In this document: one piece after another, positions 37,876 to 47,932 of the stretch
Position numbering within the stretch: position 1 is the first letter of the stretch
Layout: every line of letters starts with the position of its first letter
NCBI GenBank assembly: GCA_040839025.1
Contig: JBFPJN010000003.1
Coordinates: 62,001-126,000, forward strand
DNA: 64,000 nt
Source of the DNA: Alphaproteobacteria bacterium LSUCC0719
GTDB taxonomy: Bacteria > Pseudomonadota > Alphaproteobacteria > Puniceispirillales > Puniceispirillaceae
Direction: 5' to 3'
Made by a program: the position numbers and the translations under genes
The notes under the pieces: generated by a model
Told to the model about the DNA's origin: nothing
Seen by the model: only the letters and a program-made list of their open reading frames with translations
The model's database searches: none

Positions 37876-38097
37876 ATGAAGAAGGACATTCATCCCGATT
37901 ATCACGAAATCACTCTCGTGATGACCGATGGCAGCGAGCGCAAGACACGTTCGACCTGGGGCAAGCCCGGCGATGTCTTGAAGCTCGACATCGACCCGAA
38001 AACACACCCTGCCTGGACAGGCCAGCACCGGATCGTCGATTCGGGCGGCCAGGTGGCACGCTTCAACAAGCGTTTCTCGAATCTCGGCATCAAGTAA
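37876..38097 (+). CDS. rpmE: 50S ribosomal protein L31
   Basis: The 73 residues [12 protein letters not shown]... with [20 protein letters not shown] and FNKRFSNLG match L31. The zinc-binding cysteines of the classical form are absent, so this is the Cys-minus subtype. GGAG lies about seven bases before ATG 37876. It is divergent from the ABC exporter and followed by a strong terminator. Confidence 0.97.
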   Translation: MKKDIHPDYHEITLVMTDGSERKTRSTWGKPGDVLKLDIDPKTHPAWTGQHRIVDSGGQVARFNKRFSNLGIK

Positions 38098-38137
38098 CCG
38101 GCCCCTCAGCGGCATAGATTACGAGATTACCGATATG

Positions 38138-38171
38138 AAAAAGGCCGGGTTGTCCCGGCCTTTTGGTTTTT
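38138..38171. terminator. Bidirectional-looking terminator between rpmE and ppdK
   Basis: AAAAGGCCGGG pairs with CCCGGCCTTTT around TTGT, with T-rich sequence on the right and A-rich on the left. It ends rpmE and could serve ppdK from the other side. Confidence 0.9.
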
Positions 38172-38189
38172 CAGCTGCAAGTTGCCGAT

Positions 38190-38215
38190 GCGCGGTTCAG
38201 TTGCGCGGTTCAGTT
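38190..38215 (-). repeat. 13-bp tandem duplication spanning the ppdK stop codon
   Basis: GCGCGGTTCAGTT occurs at 38190-38202 and 38203-38215. On the minus strand each unit reads AACTGAACCGCGC, so the ppdK stop (38210-38212) was duplicated with its surroundings. Confidence 0.85.
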
Positions 38216-40888
38216 CCGCTGGCGAATCGCCGCCTGGGCGGCGGCAAGCCGGGCCGCCGGCACCCGGTAGGGCGAACAGGACACATAATCCAGCCCAACC
38301 TCTTCAAAGAAACTGATCGACGCCGGATCACCGCCATGTTCGCCGCAGACGCCAAGCTTCAGCCCGTCGCGCGATGCCCGGCCACGTTCGGCGCCCATCC
38401 GCACCAGTTCGCCGACACCTTCGCGGTCGATCGAGACAAAGGGATCTGTCCGGTAGATTTCGGCATCCGTATAGGCATGCATGAAGGCACCGGCATCGTC
38501 GCGGCTGATGCCCAGCGCGGTCTGCGTCAGGTCATTGGTGCCGAACGAAAAGAATTCGGCCTGAGTGGCCAGATCGGCGGCGCAGACGGCGGCCCGTGGC
38601 AATTCCACCATCGTGCCGACCAGATAATCGATTCTGGTCCCGGTTTCGGCCATGACCGCATCGGCCTCGGCATCAATCACCGCCTTGCACAGTTCAAGTT
38701 CCTTTGCGGTCGCGGCGAGCGGGATCATCACCTCCGGTACCGGCGCCTCGGCCCCACGGCCGGCGATGGCGGTGGCAGCCTCGAAAATCGCCCGCGCCTG
38801 CATCCGGCAGATTTCCGGATATGTCACCGCCAGACGACAGCCACGATGCCCGAGCATCGGGTTCGATTCCGACAGTTTCAGCGACCGCTGGCGCGCCGTT
38901 TCGGGCGAGATGCCCGCCGCCGCCGCCACATCGGCCAGCTCTTCGGCGGAATGTGGCAGAAACTCGTGGAGTGGCGGGTCGAGGAGACGGATTGTCACCG
39001 GCAGCCCGGCCATGATGGTGAACAATTCCTCGAAATCCTGGCGCTGCATCGGCAGCAGCTTGGCAAGGGCGACCTCGCGGCCCTCGCTGTCGACAGCCAT
39101 GATCATCTCGCGCATCGCGATGATCCGATCGACGTCGAAAAACATATGTTCGGTCCGGCACAGGCCGATGCCCTCGGCACCGAAGCCGACAGCGGTGCGC
39201 GCATCAGCCGGTGTTTCGGCATTCGTACGCACGGCCATCCGGCGGGCGTCATCGGCCCATTCCATGATGGTTGCGAATGATCCCGACATTTCCGGCTGGA
39301 TGGTATCGACGCGGCCAAGAAACACCTCGCCGGTGCCACCGTCGATGGTGATGGTGTCACCTTCGGCAAGTTCATGGTCACGGACAAAGACCTTGCTGTT
39401 CACCTCGTCGAACCTGACTTCACCGGCCCCCGACACACAGGCCCGTCCCATGCCCCGCGCCACCACGGCGGCATGGCTTGTCATGCCCCCCCGTGCGGTC
39501 AGGATACCGGCGGCGGCGTGCATGCCATGAATGTCTTCCGGGCTTGTCTCAAGCCTGACCAGAATCACCTGATGGCCGTTTGCGGCCATTTCCTCGGCCT
39601 TGTCCGCGCTCAGCACGATTTCACCGGCGGCGGCCCCCGGCGAGGCCGGAAGCCCCTGGGTGATGACCGTTTTGGGTGCATCGGGATCAAGCGTCGGGTG
39701 CAGCAGCTGGTCAAGGGCGATCGGATCGATCCGCAGCAACGCCTCGTCACGGCTGATCAGCCCTTCCTCGGCCATTTCCACGGCCATGCGGAGCGCCGCC
39801 GCAGCGGTGCGTTTGCCACTGCGGGTCTGCAGCATATACAGCTTGCCCTGCTGGACGGTGAATTCGAGATCCTGCATGTCGGTATAGTGCGTTTCAAGCT
39901 GGGCACGCACCTTGTCGAGCTGGGCGAACACATCCGGCATCGCTTCTTCCATCGACAGCTCATCTCCACCGCCGATGGCACGCGCCGCCACCGTCAGCGG
40001 CAGCGGCGTGCGAATGCCGGCAACGACATCCTCGCCCTGTGCATTGATCAGATATTCGCCATAGAAGGTGTTTTCACCTGTCGAGGGGTCGCGGGTAAAG
40101 GCAACGCCGGTCGCGCAGTCATCGCCCATATTGCCAAACACCATAGCCTGGACATTCACCGCCGTGCCCCAGCTTGCCGGAATGTTGTTCAGCCGGCGAT
40201 AGGTGGTGGCGCGTGCATTCATCCAGCTGTTGAAAACAGCACCGATGGCGCCCCACAGCTGGTCATGGGGATCCTGCGGGAATGGCCGGCCGGCCTCATC
40301 CTCGACAATCGACTTGTAGGTGGCGACAAGCGTTTCCAGATTGTCGCCTGTCAGGCCGGTGTCATCAAACACACCGCAGCGCAGTTTCAATTCTTCCAGC
40401 TCGTCCTCGAACAGCCCGTGATCAACCTCCATCACGACATCGGCATACATCTGGATGAAGCGACGATAGCTGTCATAGGCGAACCGTTTGTCGTTCGACC
40501 GGCGCGCCAGCCCCTCGACCGTGTCATCATTCAATCCGAGATTCAGCACCGTATCCATCATCCCGGGCATCGAGGCGCGGGCACCCGAGCGCACCGAGAC
40601 CAGCAGCGGGTTCTCGGGGTCGGCAAAATGGGCACCTGTCTCGTCCTCGATCCGCGCCACCGCCGCCGCCACCTGCGCGCCAAGCGTTTCAGGATAGGTG
40701 CGGTCATTGTCATAATAGCGCGTACACACCTCGGTTGAGATGGTAAAGCCCGGCGGCACCGGCAGACCAATGCCGCTCATCTCCGCCAGATTGGCACCCT
40801 TGCCACCAAGCAGATTGCGCATGCTGCTGTCACCGTCACTGCCCTTTGCGCCAAAGCTGTAGACCCACTGAATCGAGCTGTCATTCAT
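38210..40888 (-). CDS. ppdK: Pyruvate, phosphate dikinase
   Basis: Interconverts pyruvate, ATP and phosphate with PEP, AMP and pyrophosphate. The 892 residues contain the N-terminal ATP-grasp domain (LLGGKGANLAEMSGIGLPVPPGF), the phospho-histidine domain (GGMTSHAAVVARGMGRACV) and the C-terminal PEP/pyruvate domain with RLLDPPLHEFLPH, ending in LGVCGEHGGDP that holds the catalytic Cys. It lies seven bases after glyS; a common neighbour in Alphaproteobacteria. Confidence 0.98.
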   Translation of the reverse strand: MNDSSIQWVYSFGAKGSDGDSSMRNLLGGKGANLAEMSGIGLPVPPGFTISTEVCTRYYDNDRTYPETLGAQVAAAVARIEDETGAHFADPENPLLVSVRSGARASMPGMMDTVLNLGLNDDTVEGLARRSNDKRFAYDSYRRFIQMYADVVMEVDHGLFEDELEELKLRCGVFDDTGLTGDNLETLVATYKSIVEDEAGRPFPQDPHDQLWGAIGAVFNSWMNARATTYRRLNNIPASWGTAVNVQAMVFGNMGDDCATGVAFTRDPSTGENTFYGEYLINAQGEDVVAGIRTPLPLTVAARAIGGGDELSMEEAMPDVFAQLDKVRAQLETHYTDMQDLEFTVQQGKLYMLQTRSGKRTAAAALRMAVEMAEEGLISRDEALLRIDPIALDQLLHPTLDPDAPKTVITQGLPASPGAAAGEIVLSADKAEEMAANGHQVILVRLETSPEDIHGMHAAAGILTARGGMTSHAAVVARGMGRACVSGAGEVRFDEVNSKVFVRDHELAEGDTITIDGGTGEVFLGRVDTIQPEMSGSFATIMEWADDARRMAVRTNAETPADARTAVGFGAEGIGLCRTEHMFFDVDRIIAMREMIMAVDSEGREVALAKLLPMQRQDFEELFTIMAGLPVTIRLLDPPLHEFLPHSAEELADVAAAAGISPETARQRSLKLSESNPMLGHRGCRLAVTYPEICRMQARAIFEAATAIAGRGAEAPVPEVMIPLAATAKELELCKAVIDAEADAVMAETGTRIDYLVGTMVELPRAAVCAADLATQAEFFSFGTNDLTQTALGISRDDAGAFMHAYTDAEIYRTDPFVSIDREGVGELVRMGAERGRASRDGLKLGVCGEHGGDPASISFFEEVGLDYVSCSPYRVPAARLAAAQAAIRQRN

Positions 40889-40895
40889 CGATCCG

Positions 40896-43004
40896 TCATC
40901 CTTCTAGTCTGGAGAAATCCGCCACCCGCTGCATCGCCTGTCTGACCATCGCCAGAAGCCCAAGCCGGTTCAGCCTTGTCGATGTATCATCATGATTCAC
41001 CACAACACTGTCAAAGAATGCGTCGATTGGCTGCCGCAGGCCCCCAAGCGACTGCATGACCGCCAATATGTCGCCGCGAGACTGCAGCTGCGTATCCGGT
41101 TCCGGCAACGCCGTCAGCGCCGCATAGAGGCCGGCCTCGGCATCCTCGACAAACAGCTGCGGGTCCGAAACGGGGTCGAAACCCTGCCCGGCCTTGGCCT
41201 CCTCGGCATCAAGAATACTCGAGGCGCGCCGCCAGCCGGCAACCAGACCCGCCCCGTCATCGCCGCCAAGGAATGTGGACAGCGCGGCCGCCCGGTCGGC
41301 AAGCCCCAGAATATCGTCCTGGCCGGTTCCGGTGCCATCGCCAAACGCCGCCGCGACAATATCATGGGCAAGACCGGCGTCACGAAGGCTGACCCGCAAT
41401 CTCTCGCGGATAAAGGGTTCGAGATCAGGATCAGGCGCGGCAAATCCGTGTGCGCTGGCGGCGCTGGCCAGTACCGGCAGGATCGGCATCCTGATCCGCA
41501 TTTCAAGAATGATCCGGATCACGCCAAGCGCCGCCCGTCGAAGCGCGAACGGATCCTTCGATCCGGTCGGCTTGGCACCAACACCGAAAAATCCGACAAG
41601 ACTGTCGATTTTGTCGGCCAGCGATACCACGCACCCCTCGGGCGTGCCGGGCAGATCGTCGGACGGACCCTGGGGCCGGTAATGGCCGGCCACCGCATCG
41701 GCAACCGCGGCTGCCTCGCCGGCGTTGCGGGCATAATAGCCCCCCATGATCCCCTGCAATTCCGGGAATTCACCAACCATGCCGGTGACAAGATCGGCCT
41801 TGGCAAGGCGCGCCGCGCGCACCGCCATGCCAGCATCGCATCCGGCAACCGACGGCGCGATGACGCCGGCCAGGCGTTCCAGACGCGCCACCTTGTCGGC
41901 CACGCTGCCAAGACCTTCGTAAAAGGCCAGATCGGCAAGCCGCGGAAGCTGCGATTCCAGCTCTGTGCGGCCATCTTCCTGCCAGAAGAATTCGGCATCG
42001 GCGAGGCGCGCCCGCAGAACCCGCTGATTGCCGGCCAGGATCACCGCGTCACGCTGTGGATCGGAAAGCCTGTTGCTGATCACCACGAAGCCGGGCTGCA
42101 GGCTGCCGTCGGCGCTGCCGGTGGTGAGGTATTTCTGATGCAGGCGGATCGACGCTTCCAGCACTTCGCCCGGAAGCGCCATGAACCGCTCCTCGATCAC
42201 CCCGAACAACGCTGTCGGCCATTCGACAAGACCGCAAATCTCGTCAATCAGCGCCTCGTTCGGGCGCAGCATCGTACCGGCCTTTTCCGCCAGACCGGTA
42301 GCCCCGTCGATAATGGCCTGCCGACGTTCAGTCCGGTCGACCATGACATGGCCGGCGCGCAGGCGCGCCACATAGTCATCGGCGCTGGTCAGCCCGACAA
42401 GATCGATATCCTGCGGGCTTTCGAAATAATGGCCACGGCTTGCCGCGGTAAAGGGAAGCCCTGCACCGCCCCCTGCATCACCCCCTGCGCCACCAAGATC
42501 CAGTTCACCGTCGATCGGCGCACCGCCAAACAGCAGATTGACCCGGTGAAGCGGTCGCACCCACCGGAACCTTGTGCCGCCCCACCGCTGGCTTTTCGGC
42601 CAGGGAAATTCGTTCAGCACGCCTGTCACCATTGATGGCAGCAGCGAGGCGGCGTCAACCCCCGCCTTTTCGATCCTGGCGAACAGAAACCTGCCCTTCG
42701 GCGTGTCTTCCTCAACCAGCTGGTCGCGTGTCAGACCGGCCGATTTCATGAACCCCTCGATGGCCTTTTCCGGCGCATCGGCGCGCGGGCCACGGCGTTC
42801 CTCGCTGATATCCGGCTGCCGGTCGGCAACATCATCGACATAAAGCGCAAGATGGCGCGGCGCCACAAAGCCGTGCGCCTCGCCATGCGTCAGCCCGGCA
42901 TCATCAAGACGCGCCAGGATCAGCTTTTGCAGATCGGCCATCGCGCGTGGCTGCATGCGGGCCGGGATTTCCTCGCAGATAATCTCGATCAGAAGGTCAG
43001 CCAT
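40896..43004 (-). CDS. glyS: Glycyl-tRNA synthetase beta subunit
   Basis: Forms the alpha2-beta2 bacterial synthetase with GlyQ. From ATG 43004 (GGAGG upstream) it has 702 residues, starting [16 protein letters not shown], typical for GlyS, and ending in an anticodon-binding-like domain ([11 protein letters not shown]). The start overlaps the glyQ stop by eight bases. Confidence 0.96.
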   Translation of the reverse strand: MADLLIEIICEEIPARMQPRAMADLQKLILARLDDAGLTHGEAHGFVAPRHLALYVDDVADRQPDISEERRGPRADAPEKAIEGFMKSAGLTRDQLVEEDTPKGRFLFARIEKAGVDAASLLPSMVTGVLNEFPWPKSQRWGGTRFRWVRPLHRVNLLFGGAPIDGELDLGGAGGDAGGGAGLPFTAASRGHYFESPQDIDLVGLTSADDYVARLRAGHVMVDRTERRQAIIDGATGLAEKAGTMLRPNEALIDEICGLVEWPTALFGVIEERFMALPGEVLEASIRLHQKYLTTGSADGSLQPGFVVISNRLSDPQRDAVILAGNQRVLRARLADAEFFWQEDGRTELESQLPRLADLAFYEGLGSVADKVARLERLAGVIAPSVAGCDAGMAVRAARLAKADLVTGMVGEFPELQGIMGGYYARNAGEAAAVADAVAGHYRPQGPSDDLPGTPEGCVVSLADKIDSLVGFFGVGAKPTGSKDPFALRRAALGVIRIILEMRIRMPILPVLASAASAHGFAAPDPDLEPFIRERLRVSLRDAGLAHDIVAAAFGDGTGTGQDDILGLADRAAALSTFLGGDDGAGLVAGWRRASSILDAEEAKAGQGFDPVSDPQLFVEDAEAGLYAALTALPEPDTQLQSRGDILAVMQSLGGLRQPIDAFFDSVVVNHDDTSTRLNRLGLLAMVRQAMQRVADFSRLEG

Positions 43005-43950
43005 TCCCGCCTCCTGCCCCGGCCTCTTGTCCAGCCTCTTGTCCGGCCTGTTGTCCGGATTGCCCGATCCAGGCCTCGCAGCACCCGCGGGCAAGCGCGC
43101 GGACACGGCCGATATAGGCGGCGCGTTCGGTCACCGAAATAACCCCGCGCGCATCCAGAAGATTGAACAGGTGGCTTGCCTTCATGCACTGGTCATAGGC
43201 CGGCAGGGCAAGCGGCGGGGCCGCCGTCAACAGCCTGTTGCATTCATCCTCTGCATCCCGGAAATGCTGCAGAAGCATGTCTGTCTCGGCATGGTTGAAA
43301 TTCCAGTCGGAAAACTCGACCTCGGCCCGATGGAAGATATCGCCATAGCATTTTCCGCCCTGGTCGGCCGGCACCCCGTCCCAATCGAGATCATACACAT
43401 TCTCGACCCCCTGGATGAACATGGCCAGCCGTTCCAGCCCATAGGTCAGCTCCAGCGGAACCGGGTCGCATTCCAGACCGCCAACCTGCTGGAAATAGGT
43501 GAATTGCGAGACTTCCATGCCGTCGCACCAGACTTCCCAGCCCAGCCCCCAGGCACCAAGCGTCGGTGATTCCCAGTCATCCTCGACAAAACGGATATCA
43601 TGGGTGGCCGGGTCCAGCCCGATGGCGGCAAGACTGCCGATATACAAATCCTGCGAATCCGGCGGCGATGGCTTGAAAATGGTCTGGAACTGGTAGTAAT
43701 GCTGCAGCCGGTTCGGATTTTCGCCAAAACGCCCGTCGGTCGGCCGGCGCGAGGGCTGCACATAGGCGGCGCGCCAATGGTAATCCGGCCCGAGCGAGCG
43801 CAACGTCGTCGCCGGGTGGAATGTGCCGGCGCCGACTTCCATATCATAGGGCTGCAGAATCACCGCGCCCCGCTCGGCCCAGTATGCCTGAAGCTTGAGA
43901 ATGATAGACTGAAAGTCCAACCCGGGCTGGGTCGTAAAAGTTTTGGCCAT
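42997..43950 (-). CDS. glyQ: Glycyl-tRNA synthetase alpha subunit
   Basis: Class II catalytic subunit that activates glycine. The 317 residues begin with [36 protein letters not shown], and [22 protein letters not shown] and [15 protein letters not shown] are the class II motifs. The C terminus after about residue 296 is a 12-base tandem repeat product ([12 protein letters not shown]) unlike other GlyQ proteins. Confidence 0.97.
   Translation of the reverse strand: MAKTFTTQPGLDFQSIILKLQAYWAERGAVILQPYDMEVGAGTFHPATTLRSLGPDYHWRAAYVQPSRRPTDGRFGENPNRLQHYYQFQTIFKPSPPDSQDLYIGSLAAIGLDPATHDIRFVEDDWESPTLGAWGLGWEVWCDGMEVSQFTYFQQVGGLECDPVPLELTYGLERLAMFIQGVENVYDLDWDGVPADQGGKCYGDIFHRAEVEFSDWNFNHAETDMLLQHFRDAEDECNRLLTAAPPLALPAYDQCMKASHLFNLLDARGVISVTERAAYIGRVRALARGCCEAWIGQSGQQAGQEAGQEAGAGGGNG
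43009..43056 (-). repeat. 12-bp tandem units at the glyQ 3' end
   Basis: Units at 43021-43032, 43033-43044 and 43045-43056 (GGCCTCTTGTCC and near copies), with a more diverged copy at 43009-43020. They encode the GlyQ tail and abut the glyS ribosome binding site. Confidence 0.85.
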
Positions 43951-44039
43951 CCGGCGATTTTCCGATGAATAGATGCCCGCAAACTAGCCGCAAACCGGTC
44001 AGGAATGCAATATGCTGAATGCGCGCATCGGGTGAAGTT

Positions 44040-44267
44040 TCAGGACCGGTAGGGACAGCTTTCACGCTCGCATGGCTCACCCGCCACCCAGGCACGACAA
44101 ACCGCGCACTCCTCGAGGTCGAGCGCCCCGTTGCCGGTGCGATCCTCGGGCTTGTCCGGCGGCGTGCCACGCGCGTCGCCACCGCGCCGCTCCAGCAGGC
44201 GGAACCCCATCCAGACAGCCCAGATAACGGCGGCCAGGGCGAGAAGCTTGGGAAGCGAGGGTATCAT
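44040..44267 (-). CDS. Small membrane protein with C-terminal cysteine cluster
   Basis: The 75 residues from ATG 44267 comprise a single membrane helix (LPKLLALAAVIWAVWMGFRLL), a basic/Pro-rich segment, and LEECAVCRAWVAGEPCERESCPY, with four or five cysteines spaced like a small zinc or iron-sulfur site. Short proteins of this layout occur near S49 peptidases in Alphaproteobacteria. No function known. Confidence 0.6.
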   Translation of the reverse strand: MIPSLPKLLALAAVIWAVWMGFRLLERRGGDARGTPPDKPEDRTGNGALDLEECAVCRAWVAGEPCERESCPYRS

Positions 44268-44297
44268 CGTCGGGTATCTCCACTTAGCAGGTTGGAT

Positions 44298-44327
44298 CTG
44301 CACAAAGGGGGTCTGCACAAAGGGGGT
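44298..44327. repeat. Perfect 15-bp tandem duplication downstream of the S49 peptidase
   Basis: CTGCACAAAGGGGGT occurs at 44298-44312 and 44313-44327 without mismatch, 11 bases past the peptidase stop. Confidence 0.9.
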
Positions 44328-44338
44328 TGGTCATGGCA

Positions 44339-45223
44339 TCACAGACCAAATCGCGACAGCTGCGCGCGCTCGACGGCGCGTTCAACGGCTTCATCGACGA
44401 CATGCGTTGCCACCGCGCCGCCAAGGGCATGGCCAAACGCGCCGGGAAGCCCGCCAACCCCGCCAAGAAGCCGCTTTTTCGGATGGATCGACACCAGGTC
44501 GACTGTCTCGCCAAACCGGGCTGTCACCAGCTGGCGGCATTCACCGATCCCGTCGATCAGGCCAAGTTCGACCGCCTGCTGGCCGGTCCAGAAGGCACCG
44601 CTGAACAGATCATCATGATCACCGGTCAGCTTGCCGCCGCGCCGGTCGACAACATAGTCGATGAATTGCCTGTGGATGTCCTGCTGCAGCGATTTCAGCC
44701 GGGCAACATCGCTTTCCGATTCCGGCTTGAACGGGTCGAGGATCATCTTGTTCTCGCCAGCGGTGTAGACGCGCCGGTCGATGCCGATCCGCTCGATCGC
44801 CCGGTCGAACCCGAACCCCGCCGACACCACACCGATAGAGCCGATGATCGATGCCTGGTTGGCATAGATTTCATCAGCCGCCGCGGCAAGCCAATAGCCG
44901 CCACTGGCCGCCACATCCTCGCAGAATGCCAGCACCGGCACATTGGCATTTCGCGACAGCTGGCGGATGCGCTGGCCAATCAGCGAGGACTGCACCGGCG
45001 AGCCGCCGGGGGAATTGATGATCAGCGCCACAGCCTTGGCGTTTTTGAAGGAAAAGGCCTTTTTCAGCTGCGGTTCGACAGCTTCAAGCGACAGCCCGCG
45101 GCGCAGCCCGCCGGAACTGGCGATCACACCGGCAAGACGCACCACCGGCACCACAGGGCGCCGCCGGCGCCAGAACATCAGCCGCGACACCACGCGGCTA
45201 GGTCCCGCCATTGTCGGAACCAC
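44339..45223 (-). CDS. S49 family serine peptidase (SppA/SohB-like)
   Basis: Self-compartmentalised signal-peptide peptidase-like protein. The 294 residues include LIINSPGGSPVQ, the nucleophile segment CEDVAASGGYWLAAAADEIYAN and GSIGVVS. The fold has the Ser-Lys dyad: the serine sits in AASGGY, and a lysine in the following part (YTAGENKMILDPF) is a candidate partner. The N terminus is basic without a clear signal peptide (VVSRLMFWRRRRPVVPVVRL). GTG 45223 or ATG 45211 could be the start. Confidence 0.88.
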   Translation of the reverse strand: MVPTMAGPSRVVSRLMFWRRRRPVVPVVRLAGVIASSGGLRRGLSLEAVEPQLKKAFSFKNAKAVALIINSPGGSPVQSSLIGQRIRQLSRNANVPVLAFCEDVAASGGYWLAAAADEIYANQASIIGSIGVVSAGFGFDRAIERIGIDRRVYTAGENKMILDPFKPESESDVARLKSLQQDIHRQFIDYVVDRRGGKLTGDHDDLFSGAFWTGQQAVELGLIDGIGECRQLVTARFGETVDLVSIHPKKRLLGGVGGLPGAFGHALGGAVATHVVDEAVERAVERAQLSRFGL

Positions 45224-46034
45224 CCCGCCGGCGCGTGCCGGCCAGCGGGCGCGCCGGATGAATGACCTGCAACGGGTTGCCGTTCATCACCTGTTCGGCA
45301 GCGTCGGTAAAGCCGCCATCATCACGGTGCAGGACCAGTCCCGGCAGAATCGCCCCCGGCCCGTCGACATCACGGCGCACCTGAACGATCACCCGGCCTG
45401 CCGGGCTGGAATGGCGCGGCCAGAGCGGGAACAGAACCGCCTCGCCGGCACCGTTGGCATCGAACAGGCTGATCAATTCGGGCACCCTGTCGGCCCGACA
45501 GATAAAGGTGATCTTGGCACGCGGCTTGGCCGCCCAGACAGCCGCCTTCACCCAATCCTGCATCTGTGTATTGTCGCCCATATGCGCCATCGCGCGGGAT
45601 TCGTTCTGCGGTTTGGTTCCGTGCGAATTGTGATAGGGAGGATTGCTGACAACATGGTCGAAACTGCCGGCAAGAACCGGCGGCAAGTCCCGGATATCGG
45701 TGGTCAGCACCCGCACCCGGTTGGCAAAGCCGTTGGTGGCGGCGTTTTCCTCGGCAATTGCGGCAAGGTCGGCCTGTTTTTCAACCGCCGTCACCTGGAT
45801 CTCGCGAAGTCTGTGCGCCATGCACAGGCAGACACCGCCGACACCGGCCCCAAGATCAAGAACCCGCCCGCTGTCGGTGGCGATCGAGGCCGCCAGCAAC
45901 ACCGCATCGGTGCCGACCCGATACCCGTCGGCGGGCTGCGTGATCTTAACCGCCTCGTTCAGCAGATAATCATGCGTGACCTGAATCATCCGTATATCGC
46001 CGTCGGCGGACCCGCTTTTGGCCTTGTCAGTCAT
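45198..46034 (-). CDS. tRNA1(Val)-type (adenine-N6) methyltransferase
   Basis: SAM-dependent methyltransferase of 278 residues with DLGAGVGGVCLCMA (SAM loop), AVEKQADLA and the catalytic NPPYH, the signature of N6-adenine enzymes acting on tRNA (YfiC/TrmN6). The core matches YfiC length; a C-terminal Arg/Gly tail extends it. It is eight bases after the DUF2007 gene. Confidence 0.87.
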   Translation of the reverse strand: MTDKAKSGSADGDIRMIQVTHDYLLNEAVKITQPADGYRVGTDAVLLAASIATDSGRVLDLGAGVGGVCLCMAHRLREIQVTAVEKQADLAAIAEENAATNGFANRVRVLTTDIRDLPPVLAGSFDHVVSNPPYHNSHGTKPQNESRAMAHMGDNTQMQDWVKAAVWAAKPRAKITFICRADRVPELISLFDANGAGEAVLFPLWPRHSSPAGRVIVQVRRDVDGPGAILPGLVLHRDDGGFTDAAEQVMNGNPLQVIHPARPLAGTRRRGGSDNGGT

Positions 46035-46042
46035 GATCGAAC

Positions 46043-46258
46043 CTAGTCATCGTAGAATTCCTCTGCGTCGCGCAGGATCGTTTCGGCTGCCAGCTTTTGC
46101 GCCGGTGACACGGCAAGACGGCGGGGGAATGCCCCGATCCCGGCCTCCAGCGCCGAAATGTTGCCATCGAACACCTCGGTGTGGATTCCGGCATCCGCCA
46201 GCAGCGCCTGCAGAAAGGACAGCCGCACAGCATTGGTTGTCCGAACCAGCGTCACCAT
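46043..46258 (-). CDS. DUF2007 family protein
   Basis: The 71 residues MVTLVRTTNAVRLSFLQALLADAGIHTEVFDGNIS are typical of DUF2007, a small PII-like fold of unknown function. The ORF would extend to a TTG at 46276, but ATG 46258 matches the family N terminus. It is upstream of the tRNA methyltransferase gene and divergent from the prenyl synthase. Confidence 0.8.
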   Translation of the reverse strand: MVTLVRTTNAVRLSFLQALLADAGIHTEVFDGNISALEAGIGAFPRRLAVSPAQKLAAETILRDAEEFYDD

Positions 46259-46432
46259 GCCAAAGATATGCGCCAAAAGCCGGCATTAGCCAAGACCTGT
46301 CGCAAAAAAACCGCCATCCGGCCGCACCTGCGGCGAATTGCCAGCCACGGCGCAGAGCCGCTGATTTTGCTTGCCCCCGGCAGGGTCGAGTGGATACTAG
46401 AAGGCATCACAACCTATGGATTCCGGCGGATC

Positions 46433-47467
46433 ATGACACATCCCCACGCCATCCACGCGCCAACCGCACCGCCATCGCTGGACCCGCTGGTCACGATGCT
46501 GGCGGACGAAATGGACCGGGTCAACGCCACGATCATGGCGCGGATGGACAGCAACATCCCCCTGATCCCCCGGCTTGCGGGCCATCTGATCGCGGCAGGC
46601 GGCAAACGCATGCGTCCGATGATGACCGTTGCCGGGGCGATGCTGGGGAGCGGTGACGCCGCCACCCGCGAACCGGCGATCAAGCTGGCGACAGCCGTGG
46701 AATTCATCCATTCGGCAACGCTTCTTCATGATGATGTGATCGATGAATCCGACCTTCGCCGCGGCCGCGATACCGCCAATGCGCTGTGGGGAAACGACGC
46801 CTCGGTGCTGGTTGGCGATTTTCTGTTCGCGCGCGCCTTCGAATTGATGGTCGAGGCCGGTGATCTGGGCGTGCTTGGCAGGCTGGCATCGGCCGCGGCA
46901 CGGATCACCGAGGGCGAGATCAGGCAGATGGCCATTACCGGCCAGCCGGATACGGCGCTTGCCGATTATTATGATGTGATCGAGGGAAAGACGGCGGTGC
47001 TGTTTTCCGCCGCCGCCGCCGCCGGGATCGAGATCACCGGTGCCGCGCCAGACCGTGTCGAGGCGATGCGCGATTACGGGATGAAGCTTGGCATGGCCTT
47101 CCAGATCATGGATGACGCGCTGGACTATGCCGCCTCGGCCGCTGATATGGGCAAGAATGCCGGCGATGATTTCGCCGATCAGAAGATCACCCTGCCGACC
47201 ATTCTGGCCTGGCAGGACGGCGATGATGATGAACGCGCCTTCTGGCAGCGCACGCTTGGCGAGGCCGATTTCCGTGACGGCGATCTTGCAGCGGCGCAGG
47301 CCTGTCTGGCACGCCATGACGCGGTGGACCGCGCCATCACCATTGCCCGGAATTTCGCCGACGAGGCCGCCGCCGCGCTGACCCCCTTCATGGATGACGG
47401 CGACACCGCGCCGCTGGCCACCGCGCTTGCCGATGCGGCGCATTTCGCCGCCGCCCGGAACTCATGA
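46433..47467 (+). CDS. ispB: Polyprenyl diphosphate synthase
   Basis: Makes the long isoprenoid chain of ubiquinone from FPP or GGPP and IPP. The 344 residues from ATG 46433 have the first Asp-rich motif LLHDDVIDESDLRRG and the second FQIMDDALDY; both DDxxD sites are intact. Substrate chain length cannot be read from the sequence, though octaprenyl or decaprenyl is usual in this group. The Shine-Dalgarno is weak. Confidence 0.9.
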   Translation: MTHPHAIHAPTAPPSLDPLVTMLADEMDRVNATIMARMDSNIPLIPRLAGHLIAAGGKRMRPMMTVAGAMLGSGDAATREPAIKLATAVEFIHSATLLHDDVIDESDLRRGRDTANALWGNDASVLVGDFLFARAFELMVEAGDLGVLGRLASAAARITEGEIRQMAITGQPDTALADYYDVIEGKTAVLFSAAAAAGIEITGAAPDRVEAMRDYGMKLGMAFQIMDDALDYAASAADMGKNAGDDFADQKITLPTILAWQDGDDDERAFWQRTLGEADFRDGDLAAAQACLARHDAVDRAITIARNFADEAAAALTPFMDDGDTAPLATALADAAHFAAARNS

Positions 47468-47479
47468 CGGCAAAAAGAT

Positions 47480-47932
47480 TCAGCGGCTCAGGGTGAAATG
47501 TCCGTCGAAGGACATGGTGAACACACCTTCGCAAAGAATATCCCTGCCGACGAGTACATCAAACTGCAAAGACCCAACTTGAAAAAGCGATCCTCTGACT
47601 GAACGCATCTCCAACCTGCTGGAGACCTCTCCTGTCGCTTGAGGTTCAAGCGATGTGATAAAGCCGATTCCAAAGAAATGTTCATCGACCTCCAATTCTC
47701 CCGTAGCGCCTGTCATCATCGTTTTGCCAGTCGGGACCAATCCCACATCCATGACAACTCTTTCTGAAATGCAGGTGGATGTGGCTCCAGTATCCAGAAG
47801 CGCATCAAACAGGTTCAGGTGTTGCTCACCGCCGACCACATTCATGGGAGTTCCGTCCGGGTTCAATTTTATTATCCCGACCTTCAATACCGGCCCGATA
47901 ATCGGGTTGAACGCTCCGACAATGCTAGACAC
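47480..47932 (-). CDS. Retropepsin-like aspartic protease
   Basis: The 150 residues from GTG 47932 have LFDALLDTGATSTCIS, the catalytic Asp-Thr-Gly-Ala site (Asp47) of single-domain retroviral-type proteases, and a C-terminal FDVLVGRDIL loop. Such enzymes act as dimers. The start overlaps the stop of the next gene by eight bases, a coupling arrangement. GC is lower than the surroundings. Substrate unknown; it is adjacent to the capsid-gene cluster but may belong to an independent two-gene module found in other bacteria. Confidence 0.8.
   Translation of the reverse strand: MSSIVGAFNPIIGPVLKVGIIKLNPDGTPMNVVGGEQHLNLFDALLDTGATSTCISERVVMDVGLVPTGKTMMTGATGELEVDEHFFGIGFITSLEPQATGEVSSRLEMRSVRGSLFQVGSLQFDVLVGRDILCEGVFTMSFDGHFTLSR

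Noticed and set aside
39374-42635. Long plus-strand frames opposite ppdK and glyS
   Set aside because: Shadows of conserved minus-strand genes, without ribosome binding sites or recognisable domains.
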